Source: Paracoccaceae bacterium
GTDB lineage: Bacteria; Pseudomonadota; Alphaproteobacteria; Rhodobacterales; Rhodobacteraceae
Assembly (NCBI GenBank): GCA_027013095.1
Contig: JALUYI010000010.1
Coordinates: forward strand, 26,808 to 90,807
DNA: 64,000 nucleotides
Reading direction: 5' to 3'
The number at the start of each line of letters is the position of its first letter. The stretch's first letter is position 1. The notes beneath the pieces were generated by a model. That model saw only the letters and a program-made list of their open reading frames with translations, was not told the DNA's origin and did not search any database. The translations under genes and the position numbers were made by a program. Positions 14,451 through 24,095 of this stretch are shown piece after piece.

Positions 14451-16556
14451 CTAACGCAGTTTTATAACCGCCTTTTGCGACATACCGTTGGCATCAACCA
14501 CCGATATCTGCAGAAACCCCGGTCCGGCGGGTTGCCACTGAAACCAACGTTGGCGGGTGCCGATCCGGACCGGAACGCCGTTGGCCAACCATGTAAACGG
14601 CGGCGTGCCGTTGTTGATCTTCACCACCAGCGGCATCGGATCGTCGCTGCTCAGGCCCAGATCCACCAGCGCCCCATCCGGGGGAAAGATGATCTCGGGC
14701 GCGTTACGAACCGGGTCAAACGCCGTTCCCGCGGGATGAAACTTGCGCAAGGGGGCTGGCAACCCGGCATTGTCCACCAGCAGCGTCGCCGGATTTGGCA
14801 AAGGCAACGGCACCAGATGTGACCGCAGGCGACCGAAGGCCTCAAACAACAAGGGCGCGGCCAATTTTGCCCCCAAGATCCCGGGCACCGGCGTTCCATC
14901 GGGCCGTCCCAACCACACCCCGATCACGTCCGCCCCGTCAAAGCCGATCGCCCACGCATCGCGATACCCGTAAGAGGTACCGGTCTTGTAGGCCAGCCTG
15001 TTGTCGGGGGCCAGATCCGGCCCCTTGACCCCGGTCAGGATATCGGCAACCTGCCAAGCGGCGATCTCGGACATCAACGGTTTCAGCGGCGGTTTCGGTT
15101 TGACACCAAGACGCACGACGGGCGAAACCGGATGGCCACCATTGGCCAAACCCGCATAGAGCGTGACCAGATCCTCAAGGCTAACCCCCAGCCCGCCCAG
15201 CGCAATGGCCAGACCGGGCGGCGATTTCCCCGGCAGCACCGCCACAACGCCGGCCCGGCGCATGCGCGCAATCAGCCGCGCCGGACCCACCGCCTGCAAC
15301 AGCTTGACCGCCGGAATATTCAGCGAATACCGCAGCGCATCCCGAACGCTGATCTCGCCGTAAAAGCGGTTGTCAAAATTCCGCGGCGCATAGGTGCCAA
15401 AGGCTGTGGGTTTATCCTCGATCAGGGTCGCCGGTTGCGCCAGCCCCCGATCAAAGGCCAGACCGTAGATGAACGGCTTTAGCGTCGAGCCCGGAGACCG
15501 GATTGCGCGAGTCATATCGACAAAGCCGCGGCTGGCCCGGTCAAGATACCCCGCCGAGCCGACCGAAGCGCGAATTTCCCCGGTCTTGTGATCCATCACC
15601 AGAATCGCGGCGGACAGGCCCGGTGGCTTGCCCAGCATGTAATTCGCAACCAGCGTTTGCAGCCGCGCCTGAAGATTGCGCGAAACGGTCAGCCGGTGAA
15701 TCTGCAGCAGCGGCCGGGCAGCAACCACGCGATCCGCCAGATGCGGCGCAAGGCTCGGAAACGGAATACGCCGGCGGGTCACGACCTCGCTGGTGGCGGC
15801 ACGAGCCTCATCCGCCGGCAAGACGCCAGCCCGGGTCAGGCGCGCCAGAACCCGGTTGCGCGCCGCCGCTGCGCGATCCGGCCAACGGTCAGGGCGCCGG
15901 ACCTCGGGTGCCTGCGGCAAGGCCACCAAAAGGGCGGCTTGTGCCGCGGTCAGGCGGTGCGGCTCTTTGCCGAAGTAGGCGAGAGAGGCCGCCCGCACCC
16001 CCTCGAGATTGCCACCAAAGGGAGCCAGTTCAAGGTAGAGATTCAGAATGTCCTGTTTTGACAGGTGCTGCTCCAGCGCCAGCGCCAGACGGATCTGGCG
16101 CAGTTTTGGCCCCCAGCGCCCGGTGCCACCACCCTCCAGCAGACGCGCCACCTGCATCGTCAGGGTTGACCCGCCGGAAACAATCCGCCCACGCCACAGG
16201 CTCTGCCATGCGGCGCGCAGCATGGCCACCGGATCGACCCCGTGGTGGCGGTAAAACCGCTTGTCCTCATAGGCCAGCAGATCGGCGATATAACGCGGGT
16301 CCACATCCTGCACCTTGACCGGCAGACGCCACAGCCCGTTGCCCACCGTATAGGCACGCAACAACTTGCCGTCACGATCCTCGACCGTCACCGAGGTTGC
16401 CAGCGTCAGCGGCGGCAAGCGGGTGGACGCCACCCAGACCCGCAGCCCCATATCGCCAAGCGCCACGATGAACAGCAGCACGGCCCCGGCGCCCAGCAGC
16501 GCCATTTCGCGGCGCAATTGCCGTCCGGCGCGCGTCTTTGTCCCCACTCTGGACAT
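14451..16556 (-). CDS. pbpC: Penicillin-binding protein 1C
   Basis: Bifunctional peptidoglycan synthase-like envelope protein, 701 residues. A single N-terminal transmembrane helix (~20-42) is followed by the GT51 transglycosylase domain (catalytic Glu in YEDKRFYRHHGVDP, ~97; GGSTLTMQVARLL), then the transpeptidase domain with SxxK at Ser357-Lys360 (SPGSTLKPF), SLN (YSLNIPAV) and KTG (YKTGTSYGYRD). The last ~90 residues (PPDGALVDLG onward) are the BiPBP_C domain specific to PBP1C. Only two bases separate it from the upstream alpha-2-macroglobulin gene, the same pairing as yfhM-pbpC in enterobacteria. Confidence 0.95.
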   Translation of the reverse strand: MSRVGTKTRAGRQLRREMALLGAGAVLLFIVALGDMGLRVWVASTRLPPLTLATSVTVEDRDGKLLRAYTVGNGLWRLPVKVQDVDPRYIADLLAYEDKRFYRHHGVDPVAMLRAAWQSLWRGRIVSGGSTLTMQVARLLEGGGTGRWGPKLRQIRLALALEQHLSKQDILNLYLELAPFGGNLEGVRAASLAYFGKEPHRLTAAQAALLVALPQAPEVRRPDRWPDRAAAARNRVLARLTRAGVLPADEARAATSEVVTRRRIPFPSLAPHLADRVVAARPLLQIHRLTVSRNLQARLQTLVANYMLGKPPGLSAAILVMDHKTGEIRASVGSAGYLDRASRGFVDMTRAIRSPGSTLKPFIYGLAFDRGLAQPATLIEDKPTAFGTYAPRNFDNRFYGEISVRDALRYSLNIPAVKLLQAVGPARLIARMRRAGVVAVLPGKSPPGLAIALGGLGVSLEDLVTLYAGLANGGHPVSPVVRLGVKPKPPLKPLMSEIAAWQVADILTGVKGPDLAPDNRLAYKTGTSYGYRDAWAIGFDGADVIGVWLGRPDGTPVPGILGAKLAAPLLFEAFGRLRSHLVPLPLPNPATLLVDNAGLPAPLRKFHPAGTAFDPVRNAPEIIFPPDGALVDLGLSSDDPMPLVVKINNGTPPFTWLANGVPVRIGTRQRWFQWQPAGPGFLQISVVDANGMSQKAVIKLR

Positions 16557-16558
16557 AC

Positions 16559-19500
16559 TCAGGGCCGGATCAAAACCACATCGCTGGCAGTTCGGGCGTG
16601 AAACTGCGGGCGATACATGTCCTCGACACTGGCAGCCGGGTGGTGGAAACGTCCGGGTGCGGTGGCGCGTACGATATAGGCCAGTTGAAGCGGCTTTTTG
16701 CCAGACCAGTCCACGGCGGCGACAAAACGGTCATCACGGAACTCGGTATGGCGGGTTTGCGCCGCCGCTTTCAGCCAGCTCAGCGCTTTGACATCCCCCG
16801 AGCGCAACAGGTGCGGATTGTCGATCCGGAACCCCGCGGGCAGCGGATCGTTGACGATCAGCCGCGCCTTTGATACCCGCGACGGAGACACCGTCAGAAC
16901 CACCACCATGCGCCGATTGAGAGGCACGGTCCCGACCGAAACCGGCTGGCCGTCCATGGTGTAATATTGCCGCTCGATCCGATACCCGTTGCCACTCGCC
17001 GGTTCCGCCTGCAGGGGAATGCCGGTCGTCGTCAACATGGCCACTGCGGATTTTCCCGAGGCGTTGGTGATCTGGACGCGTTGCCCGGCCTCGGTCTCTG
17101 CATCGAGAACCTGCACCAGCGGCCCAGAAACCGGCGCGCCGTTCAGCAGAAGCGCACCCGCAGGCGCCGCCTTGATCAGCGCATCGGCGGCCAGCAGGGA
17201 CCACATGTTCTCTTGGGTCGAGCGGCGGCGAGAGACCAGCGCATCCGGGGACAGGCGTGCGGCCAGCGCCTGCTGGTCCAGCACCTCGGACCCCGCCTCG
17301 GCCGCCAGCGTCAAAACCGCGGCGGTGTCTCTGAGGTCGGTGCCAAAATCGACACGCCAAGCCGCGGATTCAGGAACGCTCGACTGTGCCTTCAGCCTCT
17401 GTCCGGCCTTGCGGAACATGCGATCTGCCCGGGGCTGGTCGCCATAATAAGCCAGCGCCGCACCCAGCTGCGCAAGCGCCAGCGGCGTTGCAAACTGATC
17501 CGCCTTGGCGTCGGCATAATAGCGCAAGTCGCCGATATTGGCGGCTCCTTCGCGGGCCAGCACCATCAGTGCATAGGCAATACCCTCGCCTCCCTTCTCG
17601 AAATCCTGCGCATAGTTCAACTGGTTGCGCAGGTTGTCCATGGCCAGTCGAAAGGCCACGGGCGGCACACTGTAGCCTTTTGATCGCGCCCGGCTCAGAA
17701 AATCGCTGACATAGGAGTCCAGCCAAAGGTCGCCATTGCCCGGCGCCCACAGCCCGAAAGATCCTGCCGAGGACTGGTTGGACAGGATCTCGGCAATCGC
17801 CTGCTTGATGCGGGTGCGAACAGCCTTGTGCGGACCAAGGTCCAGCGCCTCGGCAACATCGCCAAAGTAAAGCAGCGGCAGCGCCTTTGAGGTAAGCTGC
17901 TCGGTGCAGCCGTAGGGGTAGCGATCCAGTGCCTCCAAAAGGCCCGCCGCATCAAATCTCGCGATCGGCCCCACCGACAGCGTGGCCCGCCCGCTGCCGG
18001 GGCGGTAGCCATCAAAAGCATCCGCCGTCAGCGTGAATGTCTTGCCGCGGGCCAACTCAATCCGCGTCGTTCGGGAAACCTTGGGATCGTTGGCGCGCAC
18101 CGGAACCGTTAAAACCTTGGTCAGCTTCTGCCCGTCGGGCGTGGTCAGGACTACGGTGATTTTCGCCGCCCCCTCGGCTCCGGGGGCGGTGAGCGGCAGG
18201 CTGAACCTGCGGGTCTGCTTGGCCGCCAGATCAAAGGATGCCGGCAGCGCACCAACATCCAGACCAAGGCCGTCGCTGCCGGTGATCGTCAGGCCCATCC
18301 GTCCAGTCGGGCCGAAAGCGTGGGAAATCTCCAGCAACACGCGGCTGGTGTCATGGGGCGCCAGAAAATGCGGTAAGCTGGCGGTCAGCACCACCGGGTC
18401 ACGCGCCAGCACGTCCTTGCTGGCCTGTCCGACTCCGGTCTTTGACCAAACCACCGCCATCAGGCGCACGGTGCCATTGAAGGCGGGCAGATCGAAATCA
18501 GCCCGGACCGTTCCATCGGCCGCAACCTTGAGCGGGCCGGAAAAGAACGAGACCAGCTTGCCCACCGGCGGCGCGCTTTGCAGATGCTCGGACACGGGGC
18601 TACCCCCACCCGAGCGCACCTGCCCGCGCCGCCCCTGCAAGCCGTCAATCAGGCGGCCATAAACATCGCGGATGTCCATGCCCAGCTTGGCCTGACCAAA
18701 ATAATGCCCGTCAGGATCGGGAGCGGCGAAATTGGTCAGGTTGAGGATGCCCAGATCCACCGCCGCGATACTGGCATAGGCGGTCTCGCCTGCACGCAGA
18801 CCCGAGACCTTGAGGGCCGCTGGCAAAATTCCGCGCGGCCTCACCGTGTCAGCGGTCGTAAAGGCCACCTGCAGGCGGTGTTGCCCGGGATCGACGCTGG
18901 CCCAGTTCAGGCCGATGGCACGACTTGGATTGTGTCCGGCCGCCACGTCCAGCGGGCGAATGACTGTAGCGCTGACATAGGCCCCGCTGCCCCAGTCCTC
19001 GGTCACCGGAAGCGAAATCATGTTCTCACCCTTTTTCACCGCCACCGTCTTCATCGCGATCAGGCGATTGGAGACAACCGTCACCAGCGCCGTTCCCGCA
19101 TAGCGCGGCACCAGCCGCACATGGGCGACATCGCCGATCTTATAGCGGGGCTTGTCCAACCCGATATCCAGCGTATCGGGCGTATTTCCGCTGCCCGCTG
19201 AGGCATACCACCCCGCGGTAAAGGCAAAGCTGGCACTGGAATAGGGGGCCGAGGCGCTGGCAAGCCTCAGTTCATAGCGGCCCCAGTCAACCGGGGCCTC
19301 GACATGGCCGGGCGCGGCCGTGCCCAGCGTCAGCTCACCACTGGCAATGCGGGTTCTGGTGGTGATCGGTTCATAGCTCCAGTTGCCATAGGATTCATAC
19401 CATTGATAGCGGGTCTTGACGCGCACCAGCGACCAACGCAGCTGCGACACCGCACGCGGCCGCAGGTCCGGCCCCACCGCGCGCACATCAAATGCCGCCA

Positions 19501-22060
19501 GACCGCCCTGCGGCAGGACACCGTCAAACAGCGGCTTGATGCCCAAGAGCGTCGTGGCCGGGGCCAGAGCCCGCTCGATCCGGCGCTCGACCGGGCGGCC
19601 CGAGCCTTCGCGCACTCGCACTAGGGCGCGCAACTTCAGCGGCCGCATCACCTTGCCGACCTTGGGCATCGTCAGGGCAAAGGCCAGCTTGCCCGACGCG
19701 TCGGTTCGCAATTTCCCGTTGGTAAAGGACACCCGCGCCGCAAAAGGCTGATCCTGCGGGCCAAAGCTGTAGCCGGGATAGCCGTCCAACCCGTCGGCCA
19801 GCAAGACCCGGGTTTCGGCCTCGACCGCCAGATTAGCTGCCGGCGCGCCATAAAGGTATCTGGCCGCCAGATCGAGCACGGGCACATCGGTGACCTTCAG
19901 CGCCGCCCCTCTGAGGGCCAGCTTGAAATCGACGCGCTCGGGGGTGAAATCCTCGACCAGAAATTTCGCCGTCACCAGCGCCTTGGCCTTGGGGTCGGCG
20001 TAAAGACGCATCGTCCATGTCCCGCGCTCGGCCGTTGGCGGCAGCGGTACGGCAAAGACATGCCCGCCCGCACCCTGATCAGCAGACAAAATGCGGGTGA
20101 ATTCGACCCCATCGGGGCGCGTGACAATGGCAGTCAGCGCCAGACCGCTCAGCGCCTCGGCCCGGGCATCGCGCACCAGAGCAGTTGCGTGAACCGTCTC
20201 GCCAGCCCGGTACGCACCGCGATCGGTGGTCAGAAATACGTCAATCGGTGGCGGTGAGCGGCGGCCCCTTACCCCCCGGTCCGACAGATCGAACGCCGGG
20301 CTGGTCAGCCCGAGAAAGGCAAAATCATCGCCCTTTTCCACCGTCACCAGCGCCGGTGAACTGGCTGCGGCCCCGCGCAACAGACCCGGTGCAAAACGCG
20401 CGTATCCGGCGGCGTCGGTGGTGGTCTCGGCCAGCACCATATTGTTGATGGCGACTAGACGCACCCGCGCGCCCTGTTTGGGGGCCACCGTATCCAGAGA
20501 GCGCACGAAGACATGCAGCCCATCCGCCCCCTTCATGGTCGAGATCCCCAGATCCGTGACCACGAACCATTGCGAGGCCGCAGCATTGTCCTGAGACTTG
20601 TCCCCCGGCACTCGTGCGCTGAGGACATAGACCCCCGGCTTGAAGGTCTTGACCGCATCGCCAATGGGCAACGCCGTGGTCACGTCCTTGTTCAGCTCGC
20701 GCGAGACCAGCCCAACGCCGGACCAGACCTCGGCCCCTAGCGATTTTTTCAGGTCGCGCTCATCCCAGCTGGACAGCGGATTGGCAAACATTCCGTTCCT
20801 GAGAACGCGCACAAGGTTGCGCTCGCCAACGCGGCGAATGGTCAGATCGACCTTGTCCAGATTGACGGTAACAATGGGAATCCGCGCCGCTTCACCCCGC
20901 GGCAGCACATAGGCCCGACCAACGAAATGGGCCGAGGGCGCCCGGTCGCGCACATAAACGCTGAGATCAACTGACTTTAGCAGCTTTTCCCCGCTCTGCG
21001 CCGGCAGGCCCTTGCGAAACGTCAGTCGATAGCGGGCGCCGTGGCGGACCCCCTCGACACAAATCTGCCGACCCTTTGATTCGACCGCCAGACCCGGCTC
21101 GGGCAGGCGCACATAAGTGCCGTAATCAACGCCGGCGGGAACCAGAGCCTCGGAAAACGTCACGCAGATGCGGGGCTGCGCGGCGTTGTTGTCAACCGTG
21201 TGCTCGGTCACGCGGAACCCGAACAGCCTGAGGGCCCGGTCCAGCGCCTTTGCGGTTTCAGCCTGTGGGCGAATGGCCTGCGCCAGACGAAGAGCATCGA
21301 TGGACAGGCGCCCCCGATCCCGACGCTCGAGAACCCCGGCAAGGACGCGCAGCGCATCCGCCTTGACCCGCGCCGTTCGCGCCCGCACGAACGCATTGAT
21401 CGCCGCTGCACTGGCCGTCCGGATCAGCGTGCCCCTGTCCGCGCCGTTCTGCGGCGGCACCTTGAAGGCCAGCAGCGCAAATTTCAGCCAACCGCTGGGG
21501 CTGTCGCTGAGGGTCACCGACTCGGCCATAAAGGCCATCGCGTCCCGCAACCTTTTTGTCACCAGCGCATTGCGCGATGCGCGCTCCAGCTGATCCACGC
21601 TCCACTCGTCGGCGGGGTGCTTTTTGGCCAGCCCCTCGGCCTGACGGCGCGCCTCGGCAAAAAAGCTGGCGGGCAGGAAGGACAGGCGTTGCAGCCGCGC
21701 TTTTTGCTGTTTCAGAACCCTTGGTGAGGTCCGGAACACCCGGGCCGAAATGGCGCGGTCAAACGGCTTGGCCTCACTCACACCCGATTTTGGAAAACAG
21801 GCCAGAGACTTGAGGTTATAGGTAAAAGCCTTGCAGGCGGAATCGTCCAGACAGGTTTGGGCGCAGTTCTCCAGCGTCGTCTGAAAGATCGGCTGCAGAT
21901 CATTGCCGGGAAAATCCATGTTTCGCGTGATAGCAAGCCGGTTGTCTGGTACGATACCCTGCAGAGGCCCTGCGGCCCGCGCCGTGTTTGCCAGCAGCAG
22001 ACCGCCGCAAACCGTGCCAAGAAATATCCCAAACCAAAATTGCGCCCTTGTCAAAAACAT
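16559..22060 (-). CDS. Bacterial alpha-2-macroglobulin with N-terminal PAN/Apple domain
   Basis: About 1833 residues from ATG 22060 (AGAGGG before it); an upstream in-frame start would add 25 residues without a good site. An N-terminal hydrophobic helix ending TARAAG indicates export. Residues ~35-85 carry cysteines in a PAN-like pattern (CAQTCLDDSACKAFTYN). MG and bait-type beta domains follow, then the thioester domain with the intact motif YGCTEQL (Cys1385, coordinates 17908-17906). Such proteins trap foreign proteases in the periplasm and work beside PBP1C, which is encoded next. The family usually has a lipobox; I see a plain signal/anchor helix instead. Confidence 0.92.
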   Translation of the reverse strand: MFLTRAQFWFGIFLGTVCGGLLLANTARAAGPLQGIVPDNRLAITRNMDFPGNDLQPIFQTTLENCAQTCLDDSACKAFTYNLKSLACFPKSGVSEAKPFDRAISARVFRTSPRVLKQQKARLQRLSFLPASFFAEARRQAEGLAKKHPADEWSVDQLERASRNALVTKRLRDAMAFMAESVTLSDSPSGWLKFALLAFKVPPQNGADRGTLIRTASAAAINAFVRARTARVKADALRVLAGVLERRDRGRLSIDALRLAQAIRPQAETAKALDRALRLFGFRVTEHTVDNNAAQPRICVTFSEALVPAGVDYGTYVRLPEPGLAVESKGRQICVEGVRHGARYRLTFRKGLPAQSGEKLLKSVDLSVYVRDRAPSAHFVGRAYVLPRGEAARIPIVTVNLDKVDLTIRRVGERNLVRVLRNGMFANPLSSWDERDLKKSLGAEVWSGVGLVSRELNKDVTTALPIGDAVKTFKPGVYVLSARVPGDKSQDNAAASQWFVVTDLGISTMKGADGLHVFVRSLDTVAPKQGARVRLVAINNMVLAETTTDAAGYARFAPGLLRGAAASSPALVTVEKGDDFAFLGLTSPAFDLSDRGVRGRRSPPPIDVFLTTDRGAYRAGETVHATALVRDARAEALSGLALTAIVTRPDGVEFTRILSADQGAGGHVFAVPLPPTAERGTWTMRLYADPKAKALVTAKFLVEDFTPERVDFKLALRGAALKVTDVPVLDLAARYLYGAPAANLAVEAETRVLLADGLDGYPGYSFGPQDQPFAARVSFTNGKLRTDASGKLAFALTMPKVGKVMRPLKLRALVRVREGSGRPVERRIERALAPATTLLGIKPLFDGVLPQGGLAAFDVRAVGPDLRPRAVSQLRWSLVRVKTRYQWYESYGNWSYEPITTRTRIASGELTLGTAAPGHVEAPVDWGRYELRLASASAPYSSASFAFTAGWYASAGSGNTPDTLDIGLDKPRYKIGDVAHVRLVPRYAGTALVTVVSNRLIAMKTVAVKKGENMISLPVTEDWGSGAYVSATVIRPLDVAAGHNPSRAIGLNWASVDPGQHRLQVAFTTADTVRPRGILPAALKVSGLRAGETAYASIAAVDLGILNLTNFAAPDPDGHYFGQAKLGMDIRDVYGRLIDGLQGRRGQVRSGGGSPVSEHLQSAPPVGKLVSFFSGPLKVAADGTVRADFDLPAFNGTVRLMAVVWSKTGVGQASKDVLARDPVVLTASLPHFLAPHDTSRVLLEISHAFGPTGRMGLTITGSDGLGLDVGALPASFDLAAKQTRRFSLPLTAPGAEGAAKITVVLTTPDGQKLTKVLTVPVRANDPKVSRTTRIELARGKTFTLTADAFDGYRPGSGRATLSVGPIARFDAAGLLEALDRYPYGCTEQLTSKALPLLYFGDVAEALDLGPHKAVRTRIKQAIAEILSNQSSAGSFGLWAPGNGDLWLDSYVSDFLSRARSKGYSVPPVAFRLAMDNLRNQLNYAQDFEKGGEGIAYALMVLAREGAANIGDLRYYADAKADQFATPLALAQLGAALAYYGDQPRADRMFRKAGQRLKAQSSVPESAAWRVDFGTDLRDTAAVLTLAAEAGSEVLDQQALAARLSPDALVSRRRSTQENMWSLLAADALIKAAPAGALLLNGAPVSGPLVQVLDAETEAGQRVQITNASGKSAVAMLTTTGIPLQAEPASGNGYRIERQYYTMDGQPVSVGTVPLNRRMVVVLTVSPSRVSKARLIVNDPLPAGFRIDNPHLLRSGDVKALSWLKAAAQTRHTEFRDDRFVAAVDWSGKKPLQLAYIVRATAPGRFHHPAASVEDMYRPQFHARTASDVVLIRP

Positions 22061-22219
22061 GCCGGCCCTCTCAAACGTATCAACAACACCGATCATGCTG
22101 ACATAAAACGCCCCCGAAATCCAATATTTCCACAATATGTCGGATTTCCAACCAGACGGTCAAATGCGTGAGTTATACCAGAGGCCCCACACGGGCGTGC
22201 CACGAGGTCGGCTGCCGGT

Positions 22220-22828
22220 TCAGAGCCGCCGCAGACGTGGGGTGCCCGGCGTGCGCTCCTGAAACAGATCACGCAGCGCCGTCACCGTGGAGAGGACCTC
22301 GTCCTCGATCTGGCCCTGACCCTCTGCAACCCAACGGCTGACCCCAACGCGAATGGCCGCGGCAACGGTGGCCGCCATCAGCCTAGGCCGTGGATCCTCG
22401 GGCCCGACCGAGAGGCGGCGGGCGATGACGACCCCCATCTGGTCCTCGTAGCGGCAAAAGGTCTGGTCCTTGACGAACATCAGCTTGGGGTGGGTGCGCG
22501 ACAGCTCCAAGAGGGCGCGCAACTGGGTGCGGTTGATCTCGGTCTGGCGAAAATGCGCAACCAGCAGGTCGGCCAGATCATCCAATAGCGGTCCGCTCCC
22601 GTTGACGAACTGCTCGACCTTTTCATCAGACAGGGCGACCGGCGGCGGCAGCAGCGCCTCTTCCTTGAAAGCAAAATAGTTGAAAAACGAACGTAGGCTG
22701 ATCCCCGCCCGTTCGGCGATCATCTCGGTGGTGATGTTATCCAGCCCGTCAGACAGGGCCAGCTCGACCGCAGCCTTGCGGATAGTATCGGCGGTTCTCT
22801 TGCGACGGCGGGCGCGGAGTGTGGACAT
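22220..22828 (-). CDS. TetR-family repressor of the adjacent RND efflux genes
   Basis: 202 residues. N-terminal helix-turn-helix is clear: RKAAVELALSDGLDNITTEMIAERAGISLRSFFNYFAFKEE (segments ITTEMIAERAGIS and SFFNYFAFKEE are diagnostic). The C-terminal half is an effector-binding helical domain without recognisable family. Divergent from the membrane-fusion protein gene with 91 bp between start codons; that gap holds a perfect -35 (TTGACA, 22893-22888) with TATGCA 18 bases on, and twin dyads overlapping it. Probably represses itself and the pump. Confidence 0.9.
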   Translation of the reverse strand: MSTLRARRRKRTADTIRKAAVELALSDGLDNITTEMIAERAGISLRSFFNYFAFKEEALLPPPVALSDEKVEQFVNGSGPLLDDLADLLVAHFRQTEINRTQLRALLELSRTHPKLMFVKDQTFCRYEDQMGVVIARRLSVGPEDPRPRLMAATVAAAIRVGVSRWVAEGQGQIEDEVLSTVTALRDLFQERTPGTPRLRRL

Positions 22829-22844
22829 GATCTGACTTTTTGTC

Positions 22845-22877
22845 TTGCATTATGGGCAAATTTTGCATATCGCGCAA
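22845..22877. promoter_or_regulatory. Twin dyad operators in the tetR-RND gap
   Basis: Two 15-bp imperfect palindromes of form TTGC-N7-GCAA: TTGCATTATGGGCAA (22845-22859) and TTGCATATCGCGCAA (22863-22877), 18 bp apart. The second overlaps the probable -10 (22869-22864) of the leftward tetR promoter. This is a plausible tandem TetR site. Confidence 0.55.
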
Positions 22878-22919
22878 AAATAGCACTTGTCAACACTGGA
22901 TAACAGAGCCGGATCGCCC

Positions 22920-24095
22920 ATGCTTTCGACACGTTCCCTGAAATTCGTTTCCCTGTCCTCGCTGATCCTGCTGGCATTCACCCTGTTGGGTGCTGGTGCC
23001 AAGGCCCAGGGCCCGGCCGCGCCGGCGGTGACCGTGGTCAGCATGAAACCGCGCGAAATGCTGGCCCGGGTTTCAGTGTCTGGCACACTGGTCGCCCGCA
23101 ACGAGGTTTTCGTCAACACCCGGATCAGCGGACAGGTGATCGAGCGCCTGAATGTTGATATTGGCGATCAGGTTACAGCCGGAGACATTCTGGCGGTCCT
23201 GGACAAGCGAACCCTGCGCGTACGTCTGGAACAGGCGCAGGCCTCGCTGGATCGCGCCAGGGCCTCGGTGCAGCAGGCCAAAAGCCAGATAGATCTAGCC
23301 CGGGTGCGTCTGGATCAGGCGCAGACCTCGTATAACCGCAATGCCAAGCTGCGGCAGACAGGAACGATTTCACAGGCGGTGCTGGACCAGAGCGTCACCA
23401 CGCTCGACAGCGCGCAAGCGACGGTTGCCTCGGCCGAGGACGGTCTGGCGGTGGCCAAATCATCGGTTGCACAAGCCCAGGCGCAGGTCGATCTGGCGCG
23501 CCTGAACCTGTCCTTTGCCGACATAAAGGCGCCCGTCAGCGGCGTCATCTCCAGCCGCAGCGCAAAACGCGGCGCCGTGGCCGTGGCCGGTCCGTCGCCG
23601 ATGTTCCGCATCATCGACAAGGGCGAAATCGAGGTCGCCGTGGATGTTATCGAGACCGAGATCGGTCTCCTCAAGACCGGCGACGAGGCAACCCTGGACA
23701 TCGCCGGGCTTGGTCGCCTCAGCGGCAAGGTCCGGCAGATTTCCCCGCGGGTCGATCAGCGCACCCGTCTGGGCACAGTGCGGATCAGCCTTCAACCCAA
23801 CCCCGGGCTGCGGCTGGGATTGTTCGCAAACGGCTGGATCACCGCGGCGCGGCGCGTGGCCCCGGCCATTCCTGCCAGCGCCGTGTTGTCGGATGAAAAG
23901 GGCGATTTCGTGCTGAGAGTGATCGATGGCAGCGTGCGCAAACAACGCATCACCACCGGCCTGTTCTGGCAAGGGTTCCGCGAGGTCACCAGTGGGCTGT
24001 CGGCCAACCAGCCAGTGCTGCTGCGCGCCGGGGCCTTTTTCCGCGACGGGGACAAGGTCACCCCGGTTGCCGCCAAGCCCGGGGTTCAGCCATGA
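22920..24095 (+). CDS. RND efflux periplasmic adaptor (HlyD/AcrA family membrane fusion protein)
   Basis: 391 residues from ATG 22920; signal peptide ends around AKAQGPAAP. Lipoyl/barrel-sandwich halves flank an alpha-helical hairpin (long Ala/Gln-rich helices, QAQASLDRARASVQQAKSQ and following), with FADIKAPVSGVISSRSAKRGA closing the lipoyl domain, then beta-barrel and membrane-proximal domains. It links the inner-membrane pump encoded next to an outer-membrane channel, which is not encoded here. Stop overlaps the pump start by four bases. Confidence 0.92.
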   Translation: MLSTRSLKFVSLSSLILLAFTLLGAGAKAQGPAAPAVTVVSMKPREMLARVSVSGTLVARNEVFVNTRISGQVIERLNVDIGDQVTAGDILAVLDKRTLRVRLEQAQASLDRARASVQQAKSQIDLARVRLDQAQTSYNRNAKLRQTGTISQAVLDQSVTTLDSAQATVASAEDGLAVAKSSVAQAQAQVDLARLNLSFADIKAPVSGVISSRSAKRGAVAVAGPSPMFRIIDKGEIEVAVDVIETEIGLLKTGDEATLDIAGLGRLSGKVRQISPRVDQRTRLGTVRISLQPNPGLRLGLFANGWITAARRVAPAIPASAVLSDEKGDFVLRVIDGSVRKQRITTGLFWQGFREVTSGLSANQPVLLRAGAFFRDGDKVTPVAAKPGVQP

